Of a stretch of 64,000 bases of DNA, positions 47,318-57,995 are shown in pieces. The notes below the pieces were generated by a model that saw only the letters and a list, made by a program, of their open reading frames with translations, was not told where the DNA came from and searched no databases. The first letter of the stretch is position 1. Every line of letters starts with the position of its first letter. The stretch is from Enterobacter sp. Bisph1 (lineage in GTDB: Bacteria > Pseudomonadota > Gammaproteobacteria > Enterobacterales > Enterobacteriaceae): assembly GCF_000814905.1 (NCBI RefSeq), contig NZ_JXAG01000023.1, positions 1 to 64,000 on the forward strand, read 5' to 3'. The position numbers and the translations under genes were made by a program.

Positions 47318-48440
47318 AGCCCTTAGCTGGCGGCGCGTCCGCGCGCTGTGCGTTAAAGAGACGCGGCAGATTGTCCGCGATCCAAGCAGTTGGTTAATTG
47401 CGGTGGTGATCCCGCTGCTGCTGCTGTTTATTTTCGGTTATGGCATTAACCTCGACTCGAGCAAACTGCGGGTGGGCGTGTTGCTGGAGCAACAAAGCGA
47501 GGAAGCCCTCGACTTTACCCATACGCTCACAGGTTCGCCCTATATTGAAGCCACCATCAGCGATAACCGCCAGCATTTGATTCAGTTGATGCAGGCCGGA
47601 CGTATTCGCGGGCTGGTGGTGGTGCCGGGCAACTTCGCCGCGCAGATGGCGCGTGTCGGCGATAGCGCGCCGCTGCAGGTGATCACCGACGGCAGTGAAC
47701 CCAATACCGCTAACTTTGTGCAGGGCTATGTGCAGGGGATCTGGCAACTCTGGCAGCAGCAGCGGGCGGAGGATCGCGGGGAGCGTTTTCAGCCGCTGAT
47801 TGATATTCAAACCCGCTACTGGTTTAACCCGGCGGCCATCAGCCAGCATTTTATTATCCCCGGTGCGGTGACCATTATCATGACGGTGATTGGCGCGATC
47901 CTCACCTCGCTGGTGGTGGCGCGCGAATGGGAGCGCGGGACGATGGAAGCCCTGCTCTCCACCGAGATAACCCGCACGGAGTTGCTGCTGTGCAAACTGA
48001 TCCCCTATTACTTTCTTGGCATGCTGGCGATGGGGCTGTGCATGCTGGTGTCGGTGTTTATTCTCGGCGTGCCCTATCGCGGCTCGCTGCTGATCCTGTT
48101 TTTAATCACCAGCCTGTTTTTGCTCAGTACCTTAGGCATGGGGCTGCTTATTTCCACCGTCACGCGCAATCAATTCAATGCCGCGCAGGTGGCGCTGAAC
48201 GCCGCGTTTTTACCGTCAATTATGCTGTCCGGTTTTATTTTCCAGATCGACAGCATGCCGGCGATCATTCGCGCGGTGACCTATATCATCCCGGCGCGTT
48301 ACTTCGTCAGCACCCTGCAAAGCCTGTTCCTGGCCGGTAATATTCCGGTGGTATTGCTGGTCAATGTGCTGTTTTTAATCGCCTCGGCGGTGATGTTTAT
48401 CGGCCTGACCTGGCTGAAAACGAAACGTAGACTGGATTAA
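47307..48440 (+). CDS. ybhS: YbhS, ABC-2 type permease
   Basis: Encodes 377 residues, as in E. coli. ABC-2 plan: one N-terminal membrane helix (about 27-47), a long periplasmic segment (about 48-175) and five more membrane helices. Features include [25 protein letters not shown] and [32 protein letters not shown], the usual family signature at the first cytoplasmic loop. It pairs with YbhR to form the exporter pore. Confidence 0.95.
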   Translation: MRVKALSWRRVRALCVKETRQIVRDPSSWLIAVVIPLLLLFIFGYGINLDSSKLRVGVLLEQQSEEALDFTHTLTGSPYIEATISDNRQHLIQLMQAGRIRGLVVVPGNFAAQMARVGDSAPLQVITDGSEPNTANFVQGYVQGIWQLWQQQRAEDRGERFQPLIDIQTRYWFNPAAISQHFIIPGAVTIIMTVIGAILTSLVVAREWERGTMEALLSTEITRTELLLCKLIPYYFLGMLAMGLCMLVSVFILGVPYRGSLLILFLITSLFLLSTLGMGLLISTVTRNQFNAAQVALNAAFLPSIMLSGFIFQIDSMPAIIRAVTYIIPARYFVSTLQSLFLAGNIPVVLLVNVLFLIASAVMFIGLTWLKTKRRLD

Positions 48441-48449
48441 GGAAAAACC

Positions 48450-49556
48450 ATGTTTTACCGTTTACTGACGCTTATCCGTAAAGAGTTGCAATCGCTGCTT
48501 CGCGAGCCGCAGACACGGGCGATTTTGATTCTGCCGGTACTGATTCAGGTGCTGCTGTTTCCCTTCGCCGCCACGCTGGAAGTGACCAACGCCACGATTG
48601 CTGTCTATAACGAAGATAACGGCAAGCATGCCGTCGAACTGACCCAGCGTTTCGCCCGCGCGAAAGCTTTTACCCACGTTCTGCTGCTGGACAGCCCGCA
48701 GGCTATCCGCCCGACGATCGACACGCAAAAGGCGCTGCTGCTGGTGCGTTTCCCGGCGGATTTCTCCCGCAACCTCGAGAACGGGATCACCGCGCCGATG
48801 CAGCTGATTCTTGATGGGCGCAACTCCAACAGCGCGCAAATTGCCGCCAATTATCTGCAGCAGATCGTTAAAGATTATCAGCAGGAGTTGATGGACGGGC
48901 GGGCAAAACCAAACAATAGCGAGCTGGTGGTGCGCAACTGGTATAACCCGAATCTGGATTACAAATGGTTTGTTGTGCCGTCGCTGATTGCGATGATCAC
49001 CACCATTGGCGTGATGATTGTGACCTCCCTGTCCGTCGCCCGCGAGCGGGAACAAGGCACCCTCGATCAGCTGTTGGTGTCGCCGCTGGCCACCTGGCAG
49101 ATCTTTGTCGGTAAAGCGGTGCCGGCGCTGATTGTCGCCACCTTCCAGGCAACGATTGTGCTGGCAGTTGGCATTCTGGCGTATAAGATTCCCTTCGCCG
49201 GTTCACTGCTGCTGTTCTATTTCACCATGCTGGTGTACGGCCTGTCGCTGGTGGGCTTCGGTCTGCTTATCTCGTCCCTCTGCGCCACGCAACAGCAGGC
49301 GTTTATCGGTGTGTTTGTCTTTATGATGCCGGCAATTTTGCTGTCGGGTTATGTCTCGCCAGTGGAAAATATGCCGGTCTGGCTACAGGATTTAACCTGG
49401 GCTAATCCAATTCGCCACTTTACCGACATTACCAAACAGATTTATTTGAAGGACGCGAGCTTCTCGATTGTCTGGCAGAGTTTGTGGCCGCTATTAGTGA
49501 TTGCGGTAACCACCGGTTCGGCGGCCTATGGGCTATTCAGACGCAATGTGATGTAG
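48450..49556 (+). CDS. ybhR: YbhR, ABC-2 type permease
   Basis: Encodes 368 residues, as in E. coli. Same topology as YbhS, to which it is distantly related: an N-terminal membrane helix, a large periplasmic domain, and [35 protein letters not shown] as the loop signature. It starts 9 bp after ybhS, with AAGGAAAAACC as ribosome site, and is the last gene of the cecR-ybhGFSR operon. Confidence 0.95.
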   Translation: MFYRLLTLIRKELQSLLREPQTRAILILPVLIQVLLFPFAATLEVTNATIAVYNEDNGKHAVELTQRFARAKAFTHVLLLDSPQAIRPTIDTQKALLLVRFPADFSRNLENGITAPMQLILDGRNSNSAQIAANYLQQIVKDYQQELMDGRAKPNNSELVVRNWYNPNLDYKWFVVPSLIAMITTIGVMIVTSLSVAREREQGTLDQLLVSPLATWQIFVGKAVPALIVATFQATIVLAVGILAYKIPFAGSLLLFYFTMLVYGLSLVGFGLLISSLCATQQQAFIGVFVFMMPAILLSGYVSPVENMPVWLQDLTWANPIRHFTDITKQIYLKDASFSIVWQSLWPLLVIAVTTGSAAYGLFRRNVM

Positions 49557-49599
49557 AAGGCTGCGGCGCGCATCGACAGTGCGCGCCCAATAAAGGAGG

Positions 49600-50037
49600 T
49601 TAACGGCGGTGCGGGTGATTGGCGGCGTCAGCGCCCGGCTGCAGGCCAAAGGGTTTGGCGGGCAGTCGTCTCTCTTTGGTCAACAGCGAAACCACCGCCG
49701 GACCGGCGAGGATCGCAAGGCCAACAATCGCCAGCAGGTAATTGTTTTGCAAGACGCGGGAGAGCAGCCAGATAACAATCAACGACGCGCCAAAATACCA
49801 GGTGGTAGTCAGCTCCTCCAGCACATCGCCGAAATTGCGCCAGCGCGCATCATGGTGGCGCTGCAGGAACAGCATCAGCAGCACCGAGACGCTGTAGAGT
49901 ACGCAAAGCCCTAAGCCAACGCGTACCAGCGTACCGCTCATCCAGCCCATTACCAGCATTGTTACAATCAAAATATGCAACATAATCTGCCAGCAACTCA
50001 GGCCCGTCGCGACATGAACACGTTGTTGCCACCGCAT
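49600..50037 (-). CDS. ybhQ: YbhQ, inner-membrane protein of unknown function
   Basis: Encodes 145 residues (E. coli 136). Four membrane segments: about 17-35, 40-58, 80-95 and 103-118. The Cys and His of ATGLSCWQIMLHILIV and the Trp-rich WRNFGDVLEELTTTWYF loop are conserved in the family. The extra C-terminal tail (PFGLQPGADAANHPHRR) is hydrophilic and variable. AGGAGAGAAGCC precedes the ATG. The function is unknown. It lies between the convergent ybhR and the divergent ybhP. Confidence 0.9.
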   Translation of the reverse strand: MRWQQRVHVATGLSCWQIMLHILIVTMLVMGWMSGTLVRVGLGLCVLYSVSVLLMLFLQRHHDARWRNFGDVLEELTTTWYFGASLIVIWLLSRVLQNNYLLAIVGLAILAGPAVVSLLTKERRLPAKPFGLQPGADAANHPHRR

Positions 50038-50169
50038 GGCTTCTCTCCTGAAGGATTTTTACCTGTATGAAGAGTACGCGCATTTAAGGAAAATTCCGTA
50101 ACCCCGCCCTTTTTTGTGACAGGGACTACAATTTATTTTCATGAGGAGAGTGAGGCTGGCAGGAGAGTT

Positions 50170-50931
50170 ATGACCCCACACACGCAACATTTTTCATTAA
50201 AAGTGCTCACCATTAATACCCATAAAGGCTTTACCACGTTTAACCGTCGCTTTATTTTGCCCGAGCTGCGCGACGCGGTACGCATGGTCAGCGCCGATAT
50301 CGTCTGCCTGCAAGAGGTAATGGGCGCCCATGAAGTCCATCCGTTGCACGTCGAAAACTGGCCGGACACCACCCATTACGAATTTCTTGCCGATACCATG
50401 TGGAGCGATTTCGCCTACGGGCGCAATGCGGTCTACCCGGAAGGACATCACGGGAATGCTGTGCTCTCCCGTTTCCCGATTGAACATTATGAAAACCGCG
50501 ACGTCTCCGTCGACGGTAGCGAGAAGCGCGGCCTGCTCTACTGCCGCATTGTGCCACCGGATCTGGGACACGCTCTGCATGTGATTTGCGTCCATTTAGG
50601 GCTGCGCGAAGCGCATCGCCAGGCACAGCTAACTATGCTGGCGGAATGGGTCAATTCGCTACCGGAAAACGAGCCGGTGGTGGTAGCGGGCGATTTCAAC
50701 GACTGGCGGCAAAAAGCCAACTATCCGTTAAAAACCCAGGCCGGTCTGGAGGAGATCTTCACCCGCGCCCACGGTCGCCCTGCCCGCACGTTTCCCGTGA
50801 GTCTGCCGCTGCTGCGTCTGGATCGTATCTATGTCAAAAACGCCAACGCCAGCGCGCCAACGGCGTTGCCGCTGCGTAACTGGCGTCATCTGTCCGATCA
50901 TGCCCCTCTGAGCGCGGAGATCCACCTATGA
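50170..50931 (+). CDS. ybhP: YbhP, endonuclease/exonuclease/phosphatase-family protein
   Basis: Encodes 253 residues, the E. coli length, from [30 protein letters not shown] lies just upstream, and an earlier in-frame ATG at 50116 is rejected. EEP-fold residues are present: Asn in TINTHKG, Glu in [15 protein letters not shown] and the final SDHAPLSAE (His). Members cleave phosphodiesters of DNA, lipids or inositol phosphates. Its coupling with clsB (overlap ATGA) suggests a role near phospholipid metabolism; that is inference. Confidence 0.94.
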   Translation: MTPHTQHFSLKVLTINTHKGFTTFNRRFILPELRDAVRMVSADIVCLQEVMGAHEVHPLHVENWPDTTHYEFLADTMWSDFAYGRNAVYPEGHHGNAVLSRFPIEHYENRDVSVDGSEKRGLLYCRIVPPDLGHALHVICVHLGLREAHRQAQLTMLAEWVNSLPENEPVVVAGDFNDWRQKANYPLKTQAGLEEIFTRAHGRPARTFPVSLPLLRLDRIYVKNANASAPTALPLRNWRHLSDHAPLSAEIHL

Positions 50932-52172
50932 AATGTAGCTGGCGGGAAGGTAACCGCATTCAACTGCTGGAGAATGGCGATAACTATTACCCTGCGCTGT
51001 GGGACGCCATCGCCCATGCGCAGCAGCGCGTCATTTTAGAGACTTTTATCTGGTATGAAGACGATGTGGGTCGCCAGCTGCACCAGGCGTTGTTGCGCGC
51101 AGCGCAGCGCGGGATCAATATCGAAGTGCTGCTCGACGGCTACGGTTCGCCGGATCTCAGCGAGTCGTTTGTTAACGAGTTAACCGCCGCCGGGGTGATT
51201 TTCCGCTACTACGATCCTGGCCCGCGGCTGCTCGGCATGCGCACCAATCTCTTTCGCCGTATGCATCGAAAAATCGTGGTGATTGATAACACGGTGGCGT
51301 TTATCGGCGGTATCAACTATTCGGCAGAGCATGTCACCAGCTACGGCCCGGAAGCGAAACAGGATTACGCCGTGCGCGTCGAAGGCCCGGTGGTGCTCGA
51401 TATGCTGCAATTTGAGTTAGAGAACCTGCCGGATAGCGCACCGGTTAAACGCTGGTGGCGTCGTCGCCGTCATCGACCCGAAGAGAACCGCAAACCTGGC
51501 GAAGCGCAGGCGCTGTTTGTCTGGCGAGATAATGACGATCACCGCGATGATATTGAACGCCACTATCTGAAAATGCTGGCGAATGCGCGGCGGGAAGTGA
51601 TTATTGCCAACGCCTACTTTTTCCCCGGCTACCGGTTATTGCATGCCATGCGCAGCGCTGCCCGCCGCGGTGTGACGGTGAAGTTGATTGTACAGGGTGA
51701 GCCGGATATGCCGATTGTCAAAGTCGGTGCGGAGCTGTTGTATAACTATCTGCTGAAAGGCGGCGTGCAGGTGTATGAATATCGTCGCCGTCCGCTGCAC
51801 GGCAAAGTGGCGCTGATGGACGATCACTGGGCGACGGTCGGCTCCAGCAATCTCGACCCGCTTAGCCTCTCTCTGAACCTTGAAGCGAACCTGATTATTC
51901 ACGACCGGGCCTTTAACCAGGCGCTGCGTGACAAGCTGCAGGCGTTGATCGACCACGACTCCGTCAGAGTAAATGAGTCGATGGCACCGAAGCAAAGCTG
52001 GTGGAATCTCGGGAAGAGCGTGGTGGTGTTCCACTTTTTACGCCACTTCCCGGCGATGGTCGGCTGGTTACCGGCGCATACGCCACGGCTGGCGCAGGTG
52101 GACCCACCGGTGCAACCTGAAATCGAAACCCAGGATCGCACTGATACATCGCACTCAGAGGTGAAACCATGA
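50928..52172 (+). CDS. clsB: ClsB (YbhO), cardiolipin synthase B
   Basis: Encodes 414 residues (E. coli 413). Two phospholipase-D HKD motifs: [16 protein letters not shown] (first) and [18 protein letters not shown] (second). It makes cardiolipin from phosphatidylglycerol, and can also form phosphatidylglycerol from phosphatidylethanolamine and glycerol in E. coli. There is no N-terminal membrane pair, unlike ClsA. It overlaps ybhP and ybhN by 4 bp each, so the three genes form one coupled operon. Confidence 0.97.
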   Translation: MKCSWREGNRIQLLENGDNYYPALWDAIAHAQQRVILETFIWYEDDVGRQLHQALLRAAQRGINIEVLLDGYGSPDLSESFVNELTAAGVIFRYYDPGPRLLGMRTNLFRRMHRKIVVIDNTVAFIGGINYSAEHVTSYGPEAKQDYAVRVEGPVVLDMLQFELENLPDSAPVKRWWRRRRHRPEENRKPGEAQALFVWRDNDDHRDDIERHYLKMLANARREVIIANAYFFPGYRLLHAMRSAARRGVTVKLIVQGEPDMPIVKVGAELLYNYLLKGGVQVYEYRRRPLHGKVALMDDHWATVGSSNLDPLSLSLNLEANLIIHDRAFNQALRDKLQALIDHDSVRVNESMAPKQSWWNLGKSVVVFHFLRHFPAMVGWLPAHTPRLAQVDPPVQPEIETQDRTDTSHSEVKP

Positions 52173-53137
52173 AAGGCCATTCTCATCCTCGCTGGCGCAT
52201 CGCCAAAAGAGTGCTGACGGTACTGTTCTTTATCGCCGTTATCGTTTTGCTGGTGTTATATGCGAAAAAGGTTAACTGGGACGATGTCTGGAAAGTTATC
52301 CACGACTATAACCGCACTGCGTTATTGAGCGCCGTCGCGCTGGTGATCCTCAGTTACCTGCTGTATGGCTGTTATGACTTATTGGGACGCGCCTATTGCG
52401 GGCACAAACTGGCGAAGCGCCAGGTGATGCTGGTGTCGTTTATCTGTTATGCCTTTAACCTGACGCTAAGTACCTGGGTCGGTGGGATTGGGATGCGCTA
52501 CCGGCTCTATTCCCGTTTGGGCCTGCCCGGCAGCACGATTACGCGTATTTTTTCCCTCAGTATTACCACCAACTGGCTGGGCTATATTTTGCTCGGCGGG
52601 CTGCTGTTTACCTTTGGCGTGGTCGAGATCCCAGCGCACTGGTATATCTCGCAAACCACGCTGCGGATTGTCGGCGTGGTGCTACTGGTGATAATTGCGG
52701 TGTATCTATGGGGCTGCGCCTTTGCCAAACGTCGCCATATGACGATAAAAGGCCATAAGCTGGTGCTGCCGACGTGGAAATTTGCCGTCGCGCAGCTGGT
52801 GATTTCCAGCGCCAACTGGATAGCGATGGGGGCGATTATCTGGCTGCTGATGGGCATGAAGGCGGACTTCTTCTTTGTCCTCGGCGTGCTGCTGGTAAGC
52901 AGTATCGCTGGCGTTATCGTGCATATCCCGGCGGGCATCGGCGTGCTGGAAGCGGTGTTTATCGCCCTGCTCGCCGGAGAGCATGTTTCGCAGGGCTTGA
53001 TTATCGCCGCCCTGCTGGCCTATCGCGTGCTCTATTACTTCTTGCCGCTGCTGCTGGCGCTGGTGGGTTACCTGGTGCTGGAAGGGCGGGCGAAAAAGCT
53101 GCGGGCGAAAAACGTCAAGGCCATGGAGCAGCACTAA
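52169..53137 (+). CDS. ybhN: YbhN, flippase-like (UPF0104/LPG synthase TM) membrane protein
   Basis: Encodes 322 residues (E. coli 318) with about eight membrane segments. FNLTLSTWVGGIGMRYRLYSRLGL and IVHIPAGIGVLEAVFIALL are the UPF0104 family motifs, also found in the membrane part of lysyl-phosphatidylglycerol synthases. The function of YbhN is not settled; the link with clsB suggests lipid handling. Its first residues ([15 protein letters not shown]) are basic. Last gene of the operon. Confidence 0.92.
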   Translation: MKGHSHPRWRIAKRVLTVLFFIAVIVLLVLYAKKVNWDDVWKVIHDYNRTALLSAVALVILSYLLYGCYDLLGRAYCGHKLAKRQVMLVSFICYAFNLTLSTWVGGIGMRYRLYSRLGLPGSTITRIFSLSITTNWLGYILLGGLLFTFGVVEIPAHWYISQTTLRIVGVVLLVIIAVYLWGCAFAKRRHMTIKGHKLVLPTWKFAVAQLVISSANWIAMGAIIWLLMGMKADFFFVLGVLLVSSIAGVIVHIPAGIGVLEAVFIALLAGEHVSQGLIIAALLAYRVLYYFLPLLLALVGYLVLEGRAKKLRAKNVKAMEQH

Positions 53138-53180
53138 CGTTTAACGGGAATGAAAGGCAGACAACAGATCCATCAGGCAA

Positions 53181-53208
53181 AAAAAATCCCGGCCCTTACG
53201 GCCGGGAT
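53181..53208 (-). terminator. Terminator of ybhL
   Basis: ATCCCGGCC (53186-53194) pairs with GGCCGGGAT (53200-53208). Read leftward it is followed by seven T after the stem, so it ends ybhL transcription; it may also block readthrough from ybhN. Confidence 0.88.
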
Positions 53209-53222
53209 CGGTACAGCATCCG

Positions 53223-53930
53223 TTAGCGACGGTTGCCAAAAATACGCAACAGCATCAGGAACAGGTTAATAAAGTCCAGGTACAGCGTCAGCGCGCCAAG
53301 AATAGAGGATTTGCGCAGCTGCGTGGCATCACGGACATCGATTTGCTGGCCGATGTTTTTCAGCTTCTGCGTATCGTAAGCCGTCAGGCCAACAAAAATC
53401 ACCACGCCGATATAGGTGACTGCCCACATCAGCGCTTCGCTTTTCAGCCAGAAGTTAACCAGTGACGCCAGCAGGATACCAATCAGCCCCATAAACAGCA
53501 TGCTACCAAGGCCGCTGAGATCGCGTTTGGTGGTGTAGCCGTACAGGCTCATCGCGCCAAACATCCCGGCGGTGACGACAAACGTCGCGGCGATGGATTG
53601 TGCGGTATAGATCAGCAGAATGCTGGAAATCGTCAATCCGGTGAGGGCCGAATAGAGCATAAACAGCGTGGTCGCCAGACCGGCGCTCAGTTTATGAATC
53701 ATGCCGGAGAGCACAAACACCACCGCCAGCTGCGCGATAATCAGGCCAAAAAAGGTGATTTGGCTGGAGAAAACGAAGGACATGATGGCTTCACTGCGCG
53801 CGGCGTACCAGGCGACAAAAGCCGTGAGCAGCAGGCCGCAGGTCATCCAGCCATACACCTGCGCCATAAAGGTTTGCAAGCCGGTGCGGCTTTGCTGAAC
53901 AATTGAATCAGTACGTGGGTAACGGTCCAT
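53223..53930 (-). CDS. ybhL: YbhL, Bax inhibitor-1 (TMBIM/UPF0005) family membrane protein
   Basis: Encodes 235 residues (E. coli 234). Seven membrane segments: the first begins at FMAQVYGWMTCGLLLTAFVAWYA. GLTAYDTQKLKNIGQQ and ALTLYLDFINLFLMLLRIFGNRR at the C terminus are the BI-1 family signature; the two Asp residues in TAYDTQ and YLDFIN correspond to the pH-sensing calcium-leak pair of the structure of BsYetJ. The role in enterobacteria is not known. The neighbour ybhM of E. coli is missing here. Confidence 0.93.
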   Translation of the reverse strand: MDRYPRTDSIVQQSRTGLQTFMAQVYGWMTCGLLLTAFVAWYAARSEAIMSFVFSSQITFFGLIIAQLAVVFVLSGMIHKLSAGLATTLFMLYSALTGLTISSILLIYTAQSIAATFVVTAGMFGAMSLYGYTTKRDLSGLGSMLFMGLIGILLASLVNFWLKSEALMWAVTYIGVVIFVGLTAYDTQKLKNIGQQIDVRDATQLRKSSILGALTLYLDFINLFLMLLRIFGNRR

Positions 53931-53986
53931 AATTACTCCAGAGTGAGGGATAGTGCTTTAAGATTAACACATCCCCGCTCAATGAA

Positions 53987-54439
53987 TTACCAACGTTTCG
54001 CCGCTTGTTTATCGCTGTCGCGGGCTTCAACCCAGCGATCGCCTTCTGGCGTCGCCTCGCGTTTCCAGAACGGCGCACGGGTTTTCAGGTAATCCATAAT
54101 AAACTGCCCAGCTTCAAAGGCGCTGCTGCGGTGCGCGCTGGCAACGCCGACAAAAACGATCTCATCCCCCGGCCACAGTTCGCCGACGCGATGGTAAACC
54201 GTAACGCGCCCGAGGGGCCAGCGGCCACGGGCTTCGTCGACGATTTCCGCCAGCGATTTTTCCGTCATCCCCGGATAGTGCTCAAGGGTTAACGCGCTTA
54301 CGCTGTCGCCGAGGTTGTGATTGCGCACTTTGCCGGTAAAAGTGACCACCGCGCCATCTTCATCGCAAGCGGCCAGCCAGGCATATTCATCACCCACGCT
54401 AAACGGGGCGCGATCGACACAAATTCGCGTTTCGCCCAT
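53987..54439 (-). CDS. moaE: MoaE, molybdopterin synthase large subunit
   Basis: Encodes 150 residues, the E. coli length. The active-site lysines are in the C-terminal half (FIMDYLKTRAPFWKREATPEG), and RVTVYHRVGELWPGDEIVFVGVASAHRSSAFEAG is the family signature. With MoaD it turns cyclic pyranopterin monophosphate into molybdopterin by adding two sulfurs. Starts one base after the moaD stop. Confidence 0.97.
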   Translation of the reverse strand: MGETRICVDRAPFSVGDEYAWLAACDEDGAVVTFTGKVRNHNLGDSVSALTLEHYPGMTEKSLAEIVDEARGRWPLGRVTVYHRVGELWPGDEIVFVGVASAHRSSAFEAGQFIMDYLKTRAPFWKREATPEGDRWVEARDSDKQAAKRW

Positions 54440-54440
54440 C

Positions 54441-54686
54441 TTAGCCTCCGGTCACCGGTGGGAAGAAAGCGACTTCATCCCCGCTTTGCAAGGGGTGATC
54501 GAAACTTACCAGCGTCTGATTGACCGCCGCTAACAACTTGCCCTCTTCCAGCGCCAGCGCCCAGCGATCGCCCCGGGAGGCCAGATGCTGACGCAGGGCT
54601 TCGACGGAGGGGAAAAGCGTCTCAATGCTGGTGCTGTCGCAGCCGACCAGCTCGCGCACCTGAGCGAAAAATAGCACTTTAATCAT
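54441..54686 (-). CDS. moaD: MoaD, molybdopterin synthase sulfur-carrier subunit
   Basis: Encodes 81 residues from [15 protein letters not shown]; longer in-frame extensions lie inside moaC and are rejected. A ubiquitin-like fold ends in FFPPVTGG, whose final Gly-Gly is adenylated by MoeB and thiocarboxylated. The start overlaps the moaC end by 8 bp (ATGATTAA). Confidence 0.97.
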   Translation of the reverse strand: MIKVLFFAQVRELVGCDSTSIETLFPSVEALRQHLASRGDRWALALEEGKLLAAVNQTLVSFDHPLQSGDEVAFFPPVTGG

Positions 54687-55164
54687 TACTGTCCACCCTG
54701 AAATCCCCGGATTTGCCACCGCTTTTCGCCAGCAGGCGCACCGGGCCAATCACCATATCCTTCTGCACCGCTTTGCACATATCGTAAATGGTCAGCGCCG
54801 CCACGGAGGCCGCCGTCAGCGCTTCCATCTCTACGCCGGTTTTCCCGCTCAGGCGGCATACCGCTTCGATACGCACGCGGTTTTGCTCCGTTTCGGCCTG
54901 CAGCGTCACTTCCACTTTACTCAGCAGCAACGGATGGCATAGCGGGATCAGCTCCCAGGTGCGTTTCGCCGCCTGAATCCCGGCGATACGCGCGGTGGCA
55001 AAAACATCGCCTTTGTGGTGACTTCCTTCAACGATCATCGCCAGGGTTTGCGGCAGCATGGTGACAAAGGCTTCGGCGCGGGCTTCGCGCACGGTTTCCG
55101 CTTTGGCAGAGACATCCACCATATGCGCTTCGCCGTCGGCGTTAATATGGGTCAGTTGTGACAT
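54679..55164 (-). CDS. moaC: MoaC, cyclic pyranopterin monophosphate synthase
   Basis: Encodes 161 residues, as in E. coli. Conserved residues in [15 protein letters not shown] and [29 protein letters not shown]. With MoaA it converts GTP, via 3',8-cyclo-GTP, to cyclic pyranopterin monophosphate. Starts 3 bp after moaB. Confidence 0.98.
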   Translation of the reverse strand: MSQLTHINADGEAHMVDVSAKAETVREARAEAFVTMLPQTLAMIVEGSHHKGDVFATARIAGIQAAKRTWELIPLCHPLLLSKVEVTLQAETEQNRVRIEAVCRLSGKTGVEMEALTAASVAALTIYDMCKAVQKDMVIGPVRLLAKSGGKSGDFRVDSND

Positions 55165-55167
55165 AAC

Positions 55168-55680
55168 TTATTTCTTAAGATGGGGGTAAAAGTTACACGG
55201 GCGCGTGCGCGCATCGAGCTGCGGGGCAATGATATTTTCCCATGCGGTGCGGCAGGCTTTGGTCGAACCGGGCATGGCAAAAATCAGCGTCTTGTTCGCC
55301 ATTCCCGCGACGGCGCGCGACTGCAATGTCGAGGTGCCAATCTCTTCAAATGACAGCATACGGAATACTTCGCCGAAACCTTCCACTTCACGATCGAACA
55401 GCGGCAGCAGAGCTTCCGGGGCCTGATCGCCCTCCGTCAATCCGGTGCCACCGGTGATCAGCACCACCTGCACCTCTTCACTGGCGATCCACGCGGACAC
55501 CTGGGCGCGAATGGCATAACGGTTCTCTTTGACAATGGCTTTGTCGACCATCTGGTGACCCGCTTCATGCACTGCGTCGCGCAACCAGTGGCCAGAGGTA
55601 TCGTCCTCTTCGCCACGACGGTTTGAGACGGTTAAAATAGCCACTCTGACCGGGATAAGTTCATCGCTGACCTGGCTCAT
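55168..55680 (-). CDS. moaB: MoaB, MogA-like molybdopterin-binding protein
   Basis: Encodes 170 residues from MSQVSDELIPVRVAILTVS (GAGAATGAC region just before the ATG, with AAGGAGAATG at the ribosome site). LITGGTGLTEGDQAPEAL and MPGSTKACRTAWENII are the MoCF-fold motifs that bind molybdopterin. E. coli MoaB is not essential for cofactor synthesis and may overlap with MogA. An in-frame extension of 63 residues upstream would overlap moaA and is rejected. Confidence 0.96.
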   Translation of the reverse strand: MSQVSDELIPVRVAILTVSNRRGEEDDTSGHWLRDAVHEAGHQMVDKAIVKENRYAIRAQVSAWIASEEVQVVLITGGTGLTEGDQAPEALLPLFDREVEGFGEVFRMLSFEEIGTSTLQSRAVAGMANKTLIFAMPGSTKACRTAWENIIAPQLDARTRPCNFYPHLKK

Positions 55681-55697
55681 GTCATTCTCCTTGCGGT

Positions 55698-56687
55698 TTA
55701 CCCGCCGATGTATGAAAGGTTGTGCGTAATGCCTGTATTGCCCTGATGCAGGAAGTGCGTCTGCTTTTTGTGAGTCAGCGCGACGGCAATCCGCTGTTCC
55801 AGCATCCCTTGCTGCGTGTCGTCCTGCAGCAGATCGCGCAGATCGACGCCACCTTCGCCAAACAGACACAGGTGCAGTTTACCCGTCGATGAGACGCGCA
55901 GGCGGTTGCAGCTGGCACAGAAATCTTTTTCATAAGGCATGATTAGACCGATTTCACCGGCGTAATCCGGATGGCAGAAAACCTGCGCCGGACCGTCGCT
56001 GCGCTGGCGCAGCTGGTGGATCCAGCCACGTTTTAACAGCTCATCACGCAGCACCATGCCGGAGATATGATGGTTGCGAAACAGTTCGCTGCCCTCACCG
56101 GTCTCCATCAATTCTATAAAGCGTAGCTGGATGGGGCGCGATTTGATCCACGCCAGAAAGGTATCGAGCTGATGATGATTCACATCGCGCATCAGTACGG
56201 TGTTGACTTTCACTTTGGCGAAACCAGCATCGAAAGCACTATCGATACCCTCCATCACCTGGCGAAATTTGTCCTGCCCGGTAATGGCATGAAACTGGCG
56301 CGCATCGAGGCTATCAACGCTAACGTTAATCGCCGTCAGGCCAGCGTCGCGCCAGCGGGCGACGTCACGTGCAAGACGATAGCCGTTGGTGGTTACGGCA
56401 AGCTGGCGAATAGTGCTGTTTTCACGCACGGCGGCGATAATATCGGTGAAATCGCGGCGTAATGAAGGTTCGCCGCCGGTGAGGCGCACTTTCTCGGTGC
56501 CCATCGCGCTAAAGGCGCGGGTCACCCGACGAATTTCGTCGACGCTGAGAAAGCCTTTGTTATTGATGCCGCTCGGTTTGTAGCCATCGGGCAGGCAGTA
56601 TGTGCAACGAAAGTTGCAAACATCAGTGATCGACAAACGCAAGTAAAAGAACTTACGCGCGAACGCATCGGTAAGTTGTGAGGCCAT
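55698..56687 (-). CDS. moaA: MoaA, GTP 3',8-cyclase (radical SAM)
   Basis: Encodes 329 residues, as in E. coli, from [19 protein letters not shown]; an in-frame start at 56732 would extend into the riboswitch region. The radical-SAM cluster is in CNFRCTYC and the second cluster in [19 protein letters not shown]; the C terminus is the conserved Gly-Gly. It catalyses the first step of molybdenum cofactor synthesis from GTP. It heads the moaABCDE operon. The 5' leader carries the Moco RNA motif. Confidence 0.98.
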   Translation of the reverse strand: MASQLTDAFARKFFYLRLSITDVCNFRCTYCLPDGYKPSGINNKGFLSVDEIRRVTRAFSAMGTEKVRLTGGEPSLRRDFTDIIAAVRENSTIRQLAVTTNGYRLARDVARWRDAGLTAINVSVDSLDARQFHAITGQDKFRQVMEGIDSAFDAGFAKVKVNTVLMRDVNHHQLDTFLAWIKSRPIQLRFIELMETGEGSELFRNHHISGMVLRDELLKRGWIHQLRQRSDGPAQVFCHPDYAGEIGLIMPYEKDFCASCNRLRVSSTGKLHLCLFGEGGVDLRDLLQDDTQQGMLEQRIAVALTHKKQTHFLHQGNTGITHNLSYIGG

Positions 56688-56690
56688 GTA

Positions 56691-56810
56691 CACCTTTCCA
56701 AATACGGGAGATGCAGTCATTTCTTCCTGCACCCTGGCAGCAAAACCCTTTGGTTTGCTACGGCCAACGCGCCATGTCGGATGATTTAGGTCGCTAAGGC
56801 TTGAGTGTAT
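56691..56810 (-). ncRNA. Moco RNA motif (molybdenum cofactor riboswitch) in the moaA leader
   Basis: The leader of moaA ends with CTCCCGTATTTGGAAAGGTG just before ATG, the same end as in E. coli, where the Moco motif represses moaA when cofactor or tungsten cofactor is present. Upstream on the minus strand AGCAAACC and GGGTTTTGCT can form a stem-loop (about 56739-56760), and other G/C-rich pairs flank it, as expected for the structure. I have not folded it. The outer limits are approximate. Confidence 0.72.
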
Positions 56811-57046
56811 GTATTGTCAGTAACGCTAAAATTGCTCGCGGCGATAGTAGCGCGATCGACGAGCTTTCGCTATCACGATTGTCGCTGTATAAATTATTAT
56901 ATAGCGGCGTGATCGTGCACTTTCATCACAGAGTACGTGAAAATCGAATTTTTGCCTTGATATGTGTCATTTTCCGTTGTTCGCGGCATCGTCTTTTAGT
57001 GGTATTTACGTTAACGTAGGGCGGTAGATCTTCATAAGGAATCCCT

Positions 57047-57955
57047 ATGCGTAACCGCACACTTGCCGACCTGGATCGGGTTGTCGCCCTCGGCGGCGGG
57101 CATGGTCTTGGGCGTGTAATGTCCTCGCTCGCCTCATTAGGCTCAAGGCTTACCGGCATTGTTACCACTACTGATAACGGCGGTTCGACCGGGCGTATTC
57201 GCCGCTCCGAAGGCGGTATCGCCTGGGGTGATATGCGTAATTGCTTAAACCAGCTGATCACCGAACCGAGCGTGGCGTCAGCGATGTTTGAGTATCGTTT
57301 TAGCGGTAATGGCGAACTTTCCGGGCATAACCTTGGAAATTTAATGTTAAAGGCGCTGGATCACCTGAGCGTGCGGCCTCTGGAAGCGATCAATTTAATT
57401 CGTAACTTATTAAAGGTGGATGCGTTTTTAATTCCCATGTCCGAGCAGCCCGTCGATTTAATGGCGACCGACAGCGAAGGCCACCCGGTTTATGGCGAGG
57501 TCAATATTGACCAGCTTCATGCACCGATTCAGGAACTGATGCTTTCTCCAAAGGTACATGCCACCCGCGAAGCGGTGCAGGCGATTGCCGAAGCGGATTT
57601 GATTCTGATTGGCCCCGGCAGTTTTTACACCAGCCTGCTGCCGCTGCTGCTGCTTGACGATCTGGCACAGGCGCTGCGCCGCACCCCCGCGCCGGTCGTC
57701 TATATTGGCAACCTGGGTAAAGAGCTTAGCCCGGCCGCCGCCCGTCTTTCCCTTGCCGATAAGCTGACCATTATGGAGCAGTACGTGGGCAAAAAAATCA
57801 TCGATGCCGCCGTTGTAGGGCCGAAAGTCGATACCCGCGACGTCAGCGATCGGCTGATCGTTCAGGAAGTGCTGGAAGCCAGCGATATTCCCTACCGCCA
57901 CGACAGACAGTTACTGCGCGCGGCGCTGGAAAAAGCGGTACAGCAACTCGGTTAA
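57047..57955 (+). CDS. ybhK: YbhK, YvcK/CofD-like gluconeogenesis factor
   Basis: Encodes 302 residues, the E. coli length. [16 protein letters not shown] and [14 protein letters not shown] are nucleotide-binding motifs of the YvcK family, with [14 protein letters not shown] typical of the C-terminal half. In Bacillus, YvcK binds UDP-sugars and affects cell shape under gluconeogenic growth; the E. coli protein's role is less known. AAGGAATCCCT precedes the ATG. The 359-bp gap to moaA contains the moaA leader and both promoters, and no further gene. Confidence 0.94.
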   Translation: MRNRTLADLDRVVALGGGHGLGRVMSSLASLGSRLTGIVTTTDNGGSTGRIRRSEGGIAWGDMRNCLNQLITEPSVASAMFEYRFSGNGELSGHNLGNLMLKALDHLSVRPLEAINLIRNLLKVDAFLIPMSEQPVDLMATDSEGHPVYGEVNIDQLHAPIQELMLSPKVHATREAVQAIAEADLILIGPGSFYTSLLPLLLLDDLAQALRRTPAPVVYIGNLGKELSPAAARLSLADKLTIMEQYVGKKIIDAAVVGPKVDTRDVSDRLIVQEVLEASDIPYRHDRQLLRAALEKAVQQLG

Positions 57956-57995
57956 GCCACCCGCGACTGTATTTTTTGACGCCGCCGTCGCTTTG

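Noticed and set aside
56801-57019. Plus-strand open frame of 72 codons between moaA and ybhK
   Set aside because: Lies in the leader/promoter region, without homology or ribosome site.
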